Source of the DNA: PALSA-1003 sp963741315
GTDB taxonomy: Bacteria > Pseudomonadota > Gammaproteobacteria > Burkholderiales > Casimicrobiaceae
Length of the DNA stretch: 64,000 bases
Reading direction: 5' to 3'
NCBI GenBank assembly: GCA_963741315.1
Contig: CAVUHK010000004.1
Span: forward strand, 186,001 to 250,000
How positions within the stretch are numbered: position 1 is the stretch's first letter; each line of letters starts with the position of its first letter. Below the pieces are notes generated by a model, which searched no databases, was not told the DNA's origin, and worked only from the letters and a program-made list of their open reading frames with translations. The translations under genes and the position numbers were made by a program. Of the stretch, positions 1 to 7,851 are shown in pieces.

Positions 1-507
1 ATCGTTGACGCCCTTGAAGTCGTCGACGTCGATGTAGGCGAGGCAAAAGCTCGCACCGTTGCGCACGTGCCTCTCGACCTCGCTTTCCAGGACTTCATGA
101 AATCCCTGACGGTTCCTGACTCCGGTCAGCAGGTCGACACGCGCGGTATGTCGCTCGCGTTCGAGCAGGCGCCGCAGCTGCGAAGTGAGCAATATCGCGA
201 TGCCGTATTCGAACAGCACGTTGCCCTGCGCAAAGAAAAAAGAGCGATTCGACGTGAATGGATGTCCATACATCAGGCCCAGGGCAACCTGGAACGCGAA
301 AGCGATGGCAGCAAAGAGGAACCCCCACGAAGCGCCGCAGTTCCAGCTCACCGTTAGGATCGCGAACAGGTAGAACGCGGATACCGAGATCTCCGCGGTC
401 GTCGCATAGTCAATGAATGCTGCGCACAACAACATGCCCGCGCCCAGCGCGATCGCCACGCGCCGCGACAGTGCGAACATATTCATCCCGTTATTCAAAT
501 TCGCCAT
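1..507 (-). CDS. Membrane-anchored diguanylate cyclase (GGDEF), C-terminus cut off by window edge
   Basis: The minus-strand frame is open from the ATG at 507 to base 1 (169 codons) and runs off the window. The first ~110 residues hold hydrophobic stretches that look like membrane helices. Then comes the typical entry to a GGDEF domain, DLLTGVRNRQGFHEVLE, followed by FCLAYIDVDDFKGVND, whose aspartates would bind metal in the cyclase fold. The GGDEF signature itself lies outside the window, so catalytic competence cannot be judged. By family it would make cyclic di-GMP from GTP at the inner membrane. An alternative ATG lies at 486. The upstream AAGGGCCAGG is a weak ribosome site. Confidence 0.8.
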   Translation of the reverse strand, partial: MANLNNGMNMFALSRRVAIALGAGMLLCAAFIDYATTAEISVSAFYLFAILTVSWNCGASWGFLFAAIAFAFQVALGLMYGHPFTSNRSFFFAQGNVLFEYGIAILLTSQLRRLLERERHTARVDLLTGVRNRQGFHEVLESEVERHVRNGASFCLAYIDVDDFKGVND

Positions 508-690
508 GAATCCTGGCCCTTACCAAGCCTTTTGCAGCAATGGATCCTATATTAAGCAAGTTCCAGACCAAGAATTTGCCCGGACAGCCGGTTCTGGTCG
601 CCCGCGCGACGCTTCCGGCATCACTGGCCATACCGAGTAAACTCCACCCTGCCGCAAATGACGGCCCTTCTGCAATGGGGCCTTGTTGCA

Positions 691-1020
691 GCCCGGGTGG
701 TGAAATTGGTAGACACAGGGGACTTGGATGAAATTTGAGCCCTCGTGAAGAAATTCTCGAGGTGTAGCCCGTCAAATTCGGCGAACGCCCTGGACACGCG
801 TGTCCGAGCCAACGCCGAGCCAACTCCTCGGAGGTTGAGGAAAGGTGTAGAGAGCAGACGGCGGGCACCTAAGGTCGCAGAGGGTCGTTTCGACTCGTCG
901 GACTACGGTGAAGGCGTGCTCCAGACCACGAACCCGGCAAGGGGCGGCGAAAGCCGAAGTGGCAGGAAAATCCCCCGACCTTAACGGGTCGTGCCGGTTC
1001 GATTCCGGCCCTGGGCACCA
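691..1020 (+). tRNA. tRNA-Leu(UAA), split by a group I intron
   Basis: The 5' exon is 691-725 and the 3' exon is 967-1020, ending in an encoded CCA. Joined, they give an 89-nt class II tRNA. The acceptor GCCCGGG pairs with CCTGGGC, the D-arm is GTG/CAC, and the anticodon stem GGGGA pairs with TCCCC. The seven-base loop is CTTAAAA, giving anticodon TAA. A long variable arm (GACC/GGTC) and a GCCGG/CCGGC T-stem follow. The exons meet after U34, the wobble base of the anticodon. Without splicing the gene could not make a functional tRNA, so this is an intron-containing gene and not a pseudogene. Confidence 0.93.
726..966 (+). ncRNA. Self-splicing group I intron (IC3-like, 241 nt, no ORF)
   Basis: The intron lies between U34 and A35 of the tRNA. 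P1 forms between exon CTT (723-725) and intron GAG (737-739), with the expected U.G wobble at the splice site; the last intron base is G966. P2 is CCTCG/CGAGG (741-745/758-762), capped by GAA/TTC and a GAAA loop (750-753). P5 is GGACAC/GTGTCC and P6 is AACTCC/GGAGGTT. P7 is GAGCA (852-856) with TGCTC (917-921). P9 carries a GGC-GAAA-GCC hairpin. From memory, the core segments TCAAATTCGGCGAA, AACGCCGAGCCAA, AAGGTGTAGAGA and GGTGAAGGC match the Azoarcus tRNA-Ile intron almost word for word, while P7 differs by compensating changes. There is no homing endonuclease. Confidence 0.92.
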
Positions 1021-1097
1021 CATCCGCGACGCACTTGCGCGCGAGTGCGCACCGCCGGCAATTGCCATGCGGATCATCGCGCGCGACGCGGGCGCTA

Positions 1098-1919
1098 TTA
1101 ATTCTTGACTCCGCCCGCCGTCATGCCGGCGACGATCTGGCGCTGGGCGAAGACCGTCAGCAACAGAACTGGAAGCGTGACGAGAAGCGCTGCCGCCGCC
1201 AGCGGCCCCCAGCTGAGCTGGTCGAACGAAATCATGTTGTAGACCGCGACCGGCAGCGTACGCGTCTCGCGGCTCGCGAGCACGATGCCAAACACGAAAT
1301 TATTCCAGGAGAAGATCACCGCCAGTATCATCGCCACGGCAATACCCGGCCGCGCCATCGGCAGCGCAACGTACCGGAACACCTGCCAGCGCTTAGCGCC
1401 ATCGATTATGGCCGCCTCTTCGAGTTCCATCGGTGTCGTCTCGAAATAGCCGATCATGATCCAGATCACGATGGGCACCGTCACGACGAGATGGGTAATG
1501 ATCTGCGGCCAGAGCGTGCCGAGCAGTCCGATCCATTGGAACATGAGGAACAGCGGAATGAGGTAGGAGAGTCCAGGTGTGATGCGCGCGATCAGAATCA
1601 CAATCGCGGACTTGTGCGCCCGCATCCGCGCGATGCCGTAGCCGGCTGGTACGCCGACGGCGAGCGCAAACAACGTTGCCGCGCCGGTGACGATCAGACT
1701 GTTGAAGAAGTAGGTGACGAAGCGGTTGGACGTAAGGACACTGGCGTAGTTCTGCCATGCCAGCTTGTCGGGGATGAGGATCGGCGGATAGCTGGCATTG
1801 TCGACCTCGGGCTTCACCGAGAGCGAAATCATCCAAACGAAGAAGAGGACCGCCGGTGACACGATGATGAACACCGAGATCGCGAGCGCGAGCTTGCCGA
1901 GGATTTGACGCAGACTCAT
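1098..1919 (-). CDS. ABC sugar transporter permease (MalG/UgpE type)
   Basis: This 273-residue inner-membrane protein has about six hydrophobic segments and the binding-protein-dependent EAA loop EEAAIIDGAKRWQVF near residue 165, which docks on the ATPase subunit. By family it pairs with the upstream permease to move a carbohydrate or polyol. Its ATG overlaps the stop codon of that permease as ATGA, indicating translational coupling. It is the last gene of a three-gene unit; no ATP-binding gene follows before the tRNA. The substrate cannot be deduced. Confidence 0.9.
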   Translation of the reverse strand: MSLRQILGKLALAISVFIIVSPAVLFFVWMISLSVKPEVDNASYPPILIPDKLAWQNYASVLTSNRFVTYFFNSLIVTGAATLFALAVGVPAGYGIARMRAHKSAIVILIARITPGLSYLIPLFLMFQWIGLLGTLWPQIITHLVVTVPIVIWIMIGYFETTPMELEEAAIIDGAKRWQVFRYVALPMARPGIAVAMILAVIFSWNNFVFGIVLASRETRTLPVAVYNMISFDQLSWGPLAAAALLVTLPVLLLTVFAQRQIVAGMTAGGVKN

Positions 1920-2842
1920 GCGCTGCCCCCCGCCTCGTTCCAGTGCATGCGCTGCCGGAGATACAGCAATATGGCGGCAAGCACGACGATGAGCACGAAG
2001 AACACAAGCGCGATCGCCGAGCCGTATCCGATGTCGTAGTAGACGAAAGCGACGCTGTAAAGATAAAGATTTATGGTTTCGGAGGCCGTTCCGGGGCCGC
2101 CCTGCGTGATGGCGAAAATGATGTCGAAGCTCTTCACCGCGTCGATCATGCGGATCATCGCAGCGATGAACAGGAATGGCGTGATCAGCGGAAGCGTGAT
2201 GTAGCGAAACATCTGCCAGAAGCTCGCCCCGTCAATCATCGCGCTCTCGTAAGGCTCGGTCGGTATCGCGGCGAGCCCGCCAAGCACGATCAGCATCACC
2301 AGCGGCGTCCATTGCCAGGTCTCGACCATGACCAGCGACGGGATCACGGTGCCTGGGTGGAATACCCAGAGCTGCGCCGGCAGGCCGACCAGCGAAAGCA
2401 GATAGTTCAGAACGCCAAGTTGCGGATGGAACATCATGGTCCACACCAGCGCGATTGCTACCGGCGTTGCCATCATCGGCATGATGAACAGCCCGCGCAG
2501 GAAACCACGCAGCGGAATTTTCTGGTGGAACACGACCGCAGCGAAAGTACCGAACACCAGTGGCAGCAGCACAGACAGGAACGTGTAGACGATCGTGTGC
2601 CAAATAGCGTCGATGAAGCGCGGATCGTTCGGTAGACGCAGGTAATTCGCGAGTCCGACGAACGTCGTCGGCGAGCCGACTTTCCACTCGTTCAGGCTCA
2701 TCCAGATGGTGAAGAGCCAGGGAAAAATAATGACGCCCAGGACTACAATGAGCGCCGGGATCACGAATGGCCAATACGAAAGTGGCGAATGCTTCTGCCA
2801 GCGCCCCGTGTCGGCTTCGATGCTTTGCTCGCGTGTGGTCAA
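1916..2842 (-). CDS. ABC sugar transporter permease (MalF/UgpA type)
   Basis: This 308-residue permease has a cytoplasmic N-terminus and about six transmembrane helices. Its EAA-type loop is YESAMIDGASFWQMFRYITLP near residue 215, and FPWLFTIWMSLNEW lies in the first helix region, as in MalF/UgpA proteins. The reading frame starts at a TTG (2842) with only a weak upstream TAAGAA. A hairpin at 2859-2885 separates it from the binding-protein gene. It should form a heterodimer with the downstream permease. Confidence 0.88.
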   Translation of the reverse strand: MTTREQSIEADTGRWQKHSPLSYWPFVIPALIVVLGVIIFPWLFTIWMSLNEWKVGSPTTFVGLANYLRLPNDPRFIDAIWHTIVYTFLSVLLPLVFGTFAAVVFHQKIPLRGFLRGLFIMPMMATPVAIALVWTMMFHPQLGVLNYLLSLVGLPAQLWVFHPGTVIPSLVMVETWQWTPLVMLIVLGGLAAIPTEPYESAMIDGASFWQMFRYITLPLITPFLFIAAMIRMIDAVKSFDIIFAITQGGPGTASETINLYLYSVAFVYYDIGYGSAIALVFFVLIVVLAAILLYLRQRMHWNEAGGSA

Positions 2843-2858
2843 TTCTTAAAGCCGCAAC

Positions 2859-2885
2859 CCTGCCCCGGCAAGTGTCCGGGGCAGG
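2859..2885 (-). promoter_or_regulatory. Intra-operon stem-loop after the binding-protein gene
   Basis: CCTGCCCCGG and CCGGGGCAGG form a perfect 10-bp stem with a 7-nt loop, in the gap between the solute-binding protein and permease genes. There is no T-run, so I read it as an mRNA-stabilising or partial attenuation element that lets the binding protein be made in excess. That is inference. Confidence 0.5.
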
Positions 2886-2909
2886 ATCGGTGCAGTGACG
2901 AAGTGATTG

Positions 2910-4235
2910 TTACGACGCCTTCTCGGAGCGCTCCAGAATCGGCCGGAACTGCTCGTGCGCCTTTTTCAGTTCCACTGCGGGATCACCACCAGACAGCGTC
3001 GCCGTGACGCCGGCACCGACAAGGTCCCGGAACTCGGCCACGGGGATGATGACCGGCAGACCGAGCTTGCTGATCTTCGACGCGTCGATGACCGATTGCA
3101 GCCACTCCTGCGGTAGTTTGACGCCTTTGCGAACTTCGGGATCGTTGAGCACCGAGTTGCGAAACGGAACCCCGCCGCCAGCTTGCAGGAGCCGTGCGCC
3201 CTGCTGCTTCGATACGGCCCATTGGCAGAGCAGAAAGGCGGCTTCCTTGTTCTTGCTCGCCTGCGCGATGCCGATGCCGTCGCCGTAGGTCGCCGAATAA
3301 CGGCCCTTCGGTCCGGCGGGAACCTGCGTGTAGCCGACCTTGCCGACGATGCGTGAGGAGGCCGGATCTTCCACCGCCGGCGCCCAGCCGACGCCGTCGA
3401 TCCACATCGCCGCTCGCCCCTGGCTAAAGGACGCCATCGATTCCATCCAGTTGAATCCGGCCACGCCGGGAGGAGCATCCTTCATCACGCGCTGGTACAT
3501 TTTGGTTGCTTCAATCGCCTCAGGACCGTCGGTCAGGATATTGCCCTTGGCGTCGAGGAATTCGCCTCCGTAATTGAGGTAGAAGTTGGACCAAAGCGTC
3601 ATGTTGGCATTGCGCAGGCCGCGCCCGACAAAGCCGAATGTGCCGGCCGCCGGGTCAGTCAACTTGTCGGCGGTTGCAACCATCTCTTCGAACGTCTTCG
3701 GTATTGCGACACCCTTCTTCTGGAAGATTTCCTTGTTGTAGTAGAGGATGAAGTAGTCGACCGACCACGGCAGCGAAAGCAGCTGACCCTTGTCGTTCTT
3801 GGCATAGGAAAGACCTGCGGCCGAAAAATCGCTTTCGACGAGATCCGGCGCCGTGAGGTTCGGGTCCTTCAGGAAGCCCGAGAGATCTGCGAGCCATCCG
3901 GCCCTTTCGAACTGGCGCTTCTGGACGTGATAGCTCACGTGGATGACGTCGAAACTCGGCTTGCCGGACGCAAGTTCGATCACGGCCTTCTGCCGCTGCT
4001 GCTGCTCGGGGACCTGCTCCGACTCGACCTGAATGCCTGTCAGGTCGGTGAACTCCTTGATGTATTTCTGCAGATTATCGCCGCGCGGACCCTTGGCGAG
4101 GAGCACCTCGAGTTTGGTACCGGCGTATTTCCTCCATTGCGGCTCGGCGAAAACGGGCCGACCTGCTAATCCGAGCACTCCGGCAGCAACCGATCCCTTC
4201 AGGATCGTACGACGAGATATTCGACGACTAGACAT
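2910..4235 (-). CDS. ABC transporter solute-binding protein, family 1, Tat-exported
   Basis: This 441-residue protein starts with SRRTILKGSVAAGVLG, a twin-arginine leader with a hydrophobic core and a likely cut after VFAEP. It should therefore be exported folded. The mature part has the family 1 layout (LTGIQVESEQVPEQQQRQ, LPWSVDYFILYYNKEIFQK, WIDGVGWAPAVE) of maltose/sn-glycerol-3-phosphate-type binding proteins. A good ribosome site, GGAGGAAACAGC, precedes the ATG. It is the first gene of the importer unit. The ligand is unknown. Confidence 0.9.
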   Translation of the reverse strand: MSSRRISRRTILKGSVAAGVLGLAGRPVFAEPQWRKYAGTKLEVLLAKGPRGDNLQKYIKEFTDLTGIQVESEQVPEQQQRQKAVIELASGKPSFDVIHVSYHVQKRQFERAGWLADLSGFLKDPNLTAPDLVESDFSAAGLSYAKNDKGQLLSLPWSVDYFILYYNKEIFQKKGVAIPKTFEEMVATADKLTDPAAGTFGFVGRGLRNANMTLWSNFYLNYGGEFLDAKGNILTDGPEAIEATKMYQRVMKDAPPGVAGFNWMESMASFSQGRAAMWIDGVGWAPAVEDPASSRIVGKVGYTQVPAGPKGRYSATYGDGIGIAQASKNKEAAFLLCQWAVSKQQGARLLQAGGGVPFRNSVLNDPEVRKGVKLPQEWLQSVIDASKISKLGLPVIIPVAEFRDLVGAGVTATLSGGDPAVELKKAHEQFRPILERSEKAS

Positions 4236-4649
4236 GCTGTTTCCTCCGATTTACTCCCGGGTGGTCCGCAGGAGCCCTACTTGGTAGGTTATAAGGTGAC
4301 CGTGGCAGCGGGGTCACACTATATTTCATCCATCATCATTAGTGTATCAATTGTCGGCCCCGGTGACCGCCACGAGTAGCCTAGCCGTCGCTTACGTCCC
4401 CAGGTTTGCCGCAAGCGCGCGGCAGCCGTTGCCGTGCGTCGCGCGCCACGTTTGCGCACACGGCAAGGCTCGCGGCGAACTCGGGCGCGGGATGTGGTTG
4501 CCATCCAGAAATTCGACGAGCAGTTGGGGGCGATGCTCGTCTATTCATGCCGGCACCGACGCGGCCGCCGAGTGCGCTGCAGGCGCTTGCAACATACAAT
4601 GCTGCATTGGCCGCGCCGACAACCCAGCGCGGACCCGGGAGGCAGTGTC
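4236..4649. other. Intergenic region upstream of the sugar ABC unit; small dyads only
   Basis: I see no credible gene here. Two dyads near the importer gene could be operators: CCTAC-TTG-GTAGG around 4277-4289, and GTGACC with GGGTCAC around 4297-4316. No convincing -35/-10 pair could be placed. The remaining sequence up to the small lipoprotein has short reading frames in several registers that look like high-GC shadows. Confidence 0.4.
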
Positions 4650-4793
4650 GTGAAGCTACTCACGTGTTTGTTGTTCGCCACCATGCTCGGCGGCTGCCTG
4701 CCCGTCGGCATCCGCGCAACTAATCTGCCAAATTACGCGGGCGCGCCAAAGTCGACCAGTATTTGCACCTCTGCGCTCGCGCCCTTGGCTTGA
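4650..4793 (+). CDS. Small predicted lipoprotein (47 aa)
   Basis: A GTG at 4650 preceded by CGGGAGG at a suitable distance opens a 47-codon frame. It starts MKLLTCLLFATMLGGCLPVG: two-residue basic start, hydrophobic stretch and a lipobox LGGC, so the cysteine would be lipidated. The mature peptide of about 32 residues is low in charge and I do not recognise it. It converges with the phasin gene. It could be an entericidin-like or orphan lipoprotein. The call rests on the leader and the ribosome site only. Confidence 0.45.
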   Translation: MKLLTCLLFATMLGGCLPVGIRATNLPNYAGAPKSTSICTSALAPLA

Positions 4794-4796
4794 ACG

Positions 4797-4818
4797 GTGG
4801 CCCGGTCCGGGCCGCCAC
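4797..4818. terminator. GC-rich palindrome between convergent genes
   Basis: GGCCCGG-T-CCGGGCC, with flanking GTGG/CCAC bases, lies between the small lipoprotein stop and the phasin stop. It could end transcription from both sides, but it lacks a T-run and the centre is too tight for a simple hairpin. Confidence 0.3.
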
Positions 4819-4820
4819 TC

Positions 4821-5465
4821 TCAGCGCTTCATGCCCGGCATCGATTGCTGCGCCATGCGCGCGAAGTCTCCCATCACCTTCTGCATCGACTCGAATGCGT
4901 TGCCGCCGGACGACATCACGCCCTGCATCGCCTTGACGAGGTTCTGCGCCTGGCGCATGTCCGGCAGCATCGCCATCGCCGCTTTTGCTTCCTTGGCGCC
5001 GGGAACCCCCGCCATCTGGTCTTCCATCAGCATGAACAGGCGCTTCTGCATCTCGACGATCATGTCGAACATCTCGCTCCAGTAGCGCATCGATCGCTCG
5101 ACCGCTTCCTGCGTCACGCTCTGACCCGCAGCCATCAGCGAATGCGGGTCGCTCGCCTCCGCGGCGTGGCGCAGCGCCTTCTTCTGCATGTCGCGCGCTT
5201 CCACTTCGCCTTCGAACTGCATCTTGCGCAACCTTGCCGTGTTCTCGATGGCGGCGTTGATGACTTCGAGTGCGAGCTTTGAATTGGTCTTGTAGAGATC
5301 GAAGGCCTGCTCCGGAGTCATCGCCTTGGCCATCTTCGCCAGGTCGCCGAAATCGGGTTGCTTGGGCATGGTGAAGGCGGCTGCCTTGGGCGCGGCCTTG
5401 GCGCGCGGCTTGCTCGGACGGGCACGCGTGCGCTTGGTGGGCTTCGGTGACGATTTTGTAGCCAT
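4821..5465 (-). CDS. Phasin family protein
   Basis: I start at the ATG at 5465 (214 aa), which follows AGAGGAG; an in-frame extension to 5534 has no support. The N-terminus is Lys/Pro/Ala-rich (KSSPKPTKRTRARPSKPRAK). A helical phasin domain follows (FDLYKTNSKLALEVINAAIENTAR ... MRYWSEMFDMIVEMQKRL). The C-terminus is Met/Gln-rich. Phasins coat polyhydroxyalkanoate granules and limit their coalescence, so the host probably stores PHA. No phaC lies nearby. The basic tail may bind DNA, as proposed for PhaM-like proteins; that is inference. Confidence 0.8.
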   Translation of the reverse strand: MATKSSPKPTKRTRARPSKPRAKAAPKAAAFTMPKQPDFGDLAKMAKAMTPEQAFDLYKTNSKLALEVINAAIENTARLRKMQFEGEVEARDMQKKALRHAAEASDPHSLMAAGQSVTQEAVERSMRYWSEMFDMIVEMQKRLFMLMEDQMAGVPGAKEAKAAMAMLPDMRQAQNLVKAMQGVMSSGGNAFESMQKVMGDFARMAQQSMPGMKR

Positions 5466-5637
5466 GATGTCGCACACTCCTCTGAGGGTTGACCGGAAAG
5501 GCAGACGCCGACCTTTGCCAGCACGCACGTCCACGCTCTATTGCACGCCTTCGATGCCTTGGCGTCAATACAAGAGCCTGGAGTGTGCGCCGCATTTGCC
5601 ATGCACGGTCGCGCGTTGCCTCAACTCGTGCACCGGA

Positions 5638-6993
5638 CTAGCGTTTCAACCAGTCGATGGCCTCGTCAATGCGCGCGACTGCGACGATTTCCATGCCGTC
5701 GATCGACTGCTTTGGCTTGTTGGCCGCGGGAATGATCGCGCGCTCGAAGCCCAGCTTCGCGGCTTCGCGCAGCCGCTCCTGCCCGCGCTGCACCGGGCGA
5801 ATCTCGCCCGCCAACCCGACCTCGCCAAATACAAGAGATTTACTCTTTAACGGCTTGTTTTTCAATGATGAATAGACAGCCATCAAAACCGCCAAATCGG
5901 CCGCTGGCTCGCCGATGCGCATGCCGCCGACGGCATTGACGTAGACATCCAAACCGCCAGTCTCGACCCCGCCGTGGCGATGCATCACCGCGAGCAACAG
6001 AGCGAGCCGCTGCGGATCGAGACCCACGGCAAGGCGGCGCGCAAGCCCCGATTGTGCAGGGTCGACCAGCGCCTGTACCTCGACCAGCAGCGGGCGCGAG
6101 CCTTCGACGGTGGCGAGCACGCAGCTGCCCGCGACGGCGTGTCCGTGCTGCGACAGGAACAGCGCGGAGGGATTGGCCACGCCCTTGAGGCCGCGTTCGG
6201 TCATGGCGAAAACGCCCAGTTCGTTGGCCGCGCCAAAGCGGTTCTTGATCGCCCGCACCAGCCGGAAACTCGAATGGGTGTCGCCCTCGAAGTAGAGCAC
6301 CGTATCGACGATGTGCTCGAGCACGCGCGGGCCTGCGATCGCGCCTTCCTTGGTCACGTGCCCCACCAGGATCACCGTGATGGCGCTTTGCTTGGCCAGG
6401 CGCGTGAGCTGCGCAGCGCACTCGCGCACTTGCGCGACGCTGCCCGGTGCGGACTCGAGCGCCTCGGTGTACATGGTCTGGATCGAGTCGATGACGACGA
6501 CTTCGGGCTGACGCATGCGCATCGCGCCGACGATCGCTTCGAGCTGGACTTCCGCAAGCAGCTCGACCGGTGCGTTGACCAGTCCCAGGCGCTGTGCCCG
6601 CAGCGCGATCTGTTCGACCGACTCCTCGCCGGTCACATACAGGCAGCGCCGCGACGCGCCCATGACTGCCATAGCCTGCAACAGCAGCGTCGACTTGCCG
6701 ATGCCGGGATCGCCACCGAGCAGGATCACTCCGCCGGCAACGAGCCCGCCGCCGAGCACGCGATCGAATTCCTCGATGCCGGTGGGAGAGCGCGGATTGA
6801 CCGACGTTTCTACACTGGACAGCGACCGGACTTCGCTGGCCGATCCGGCGAGCGCCTGGAAACGCGTCGCCGGCTTTGCCGCGATCGTCTCGACCAGCGT
6901 GTTCCAGACCCCGCATTGCGGGCACTGGCCCTGCCACTTCGGGCTCTGGCCGCCACACTCGGTGCAGGCGTAGGTCGTCTTGGCTTTGGCCAT
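5638..6993 (-). CDS. radA: DNA repair protein RadA (Sms)
   Basis: This 451-residue protein has the three expected parts. An N-terminal zinc finger is formed by CTECGG and CPQCG. A RecA-like ATPase core has Walker A GGDPGIGKSTLL and the RadA-specific KNRFG motif. A C-terminal Lon-protease-like domain ends in AIDWLKR. RadA is a DnaB-like branch-migration helicase acting in recombination intermediates. Length matches the family. The start lies 3 nt beyond the stop of the preceding membrane-protein gene, so the two are probably co-transcribed. Confidence 0.97.
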   Translation of the reverse strand: MAKAKTTYACTECGGQSPKWQGQCPQCGVWNTLVETIAAKPATRFQALAGSASEVRSLSSVETSVNPRSPTGIEEFDRVLGGGLVAGGVILLGGDPGIGKSTLLLQAMAVMGASRRCLYVTGEESVEQIALRAQRLGLVNAPVELLAEVQLEAIVGAMRMRQPEVVVIDSIQTMYTEALESAPGSVAQVRECAAQLTRLAKQSAITVILVGHVTKEGAIAGPRVLEHIVDTVLYFEGDTHSSFRLVRAIKNRFGAANELGVFAMTERGLKGVANPSALFLSQHGHAVAGSCVLATVEGSRPLLVEVQALVDPAQSGLARRLAVGLDPQRLALLLAVMHRHGGVETGGLDVYVNAVGGMRIGEPAADLAVLMAVYSSLKNKPLKSKSLVFGEVGLAGEIRPVQRGQERLREAAKLGFERAIIPAANKPKQSIDGMEIVAVARIDEAIDWLKR

Positions 6994-6995
6994 GG

Positions 6996-7841
6996 TCAGA
7001 ATCTGCTCCAGACTTCGCGCAGCGTATGTGCATCCGGGTAGTAGTGGCGCGCGACCGCGGCAAAAATCACGGTCAAAACGAGAATACCTGCGAACGCCAC
7101 CCAGGTATCGGAGACGACGCTGCCCACCCAGCCGCTGTCACCGATGCGCTTCACGGAGCGTATCAGCCCGGCGGAGAGCATGGCCGCAAACGCCGCATCG
7201 GCAAGGATCGTCGGCGCCGCGTAGATGAGATAAATCGCCGCCGCGAATACCGTTGCCAGCAGTGCGAGCAGTGCGACCAGGACCATGAATCCGTCGCCGC
7301 CATCGATGTCCAGGTCCACGCCGCTTCCGCTGCTCGACGATGAACCGCCGCTGGAGCCAAGCAGGCCAAGCGACGACTGCGTGCCGGAGGGAGCGTCGAA
7401 GCTCGCCGATGCGCCGGCGCCGCCTGAGCCCCCGCCACCACCCAGCGCAGACGATTCTGCGCCGCTCGATCCGGAGGAGCCCCACGACCCTGCTGTCCCA
7501 TTGAACCAGTCGAGGCCATCGCCGGTGCGATTGCGCACCGCGTTGCCGGTACGACTTTCGAGCGCTCGTCCGTACCCCGCGTAGTAGAGCCACATACGGA
7601 TGCCCAACAGGAACGCGCCGTAGGCGACCAGCAGCGCCAACGGATAGCGAATGAGCATCGCGTCCACACCGGCCCGGTGCAGCAGCGTCGTCGCCAGCAG
7701 ACCGCTCGCAAAGCAGCCGGCAAGAATAAGCGAGAGATGCACGCGTACTGGGAAGCGCGCCAGGATGACCTGCTTGAGACGCTCGCGCGTCGTTGCCGTA
7801 GCTTCTGCGCGTGGCGGCACTGCGACCTTGAAGTCCGCCAA
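6996..7841 (-). CDS. Uncharacterised membrane protein with Gly/Ser-rich loop
   Basis: I take the TTG at 7841 as start (281 aa), just after the hldA stop; a GTG at 7820 with AAGG before it is the alternative. The protein has about four hydrophobic segments: two near the N-terminus (LSLILAGCFASGLLATTLL and a helix ending in MWLYYAGYG) and two or more near the C-terminus. A ~75-residue linker very rich in Gly and Ser, with an acidic end (VDLDIDGGDG), separates them. I do not recognise a family. Its place between hldA and radA is the only context. Confidence 0.7.
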   Translation of the reverse strand: MADFKVAVPPRAEATATTRERLKQVILARFPVRVHLSLILAGCFASGLLATTLLHRAGVDAMLIRYPLALLVAYGAFLLGIRMWLYYAGYGRALESRTGNAVRNRTGDGLDWFNGTAGSWGSSGSSGAESSALGGGGGSGGAGASASFDAPSGTQSSLGLLGSSGGSSSSSGSGVDLDIDGGDGFMVLVALLALLATVFAAAIYLIYAAPTILADAAFAAMLSAGLIRSVKRIGDSGWVGSVVSDTWVAFAGILVLTVIFAAVARHYYPDAHTLREVWSRF

Positions 7842-7851
7842 AGGTGTGCGC

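Noticed and set aside
726..966. Short reading frames inside the tRNA-Leu intron (possible homing endonuclease)
   Set aside because: The intron is only 241 nt and nearly all of it is used by the P1-P9 structure; the frames have no LAGLIDADG, HNH or GIY-YIG motif.
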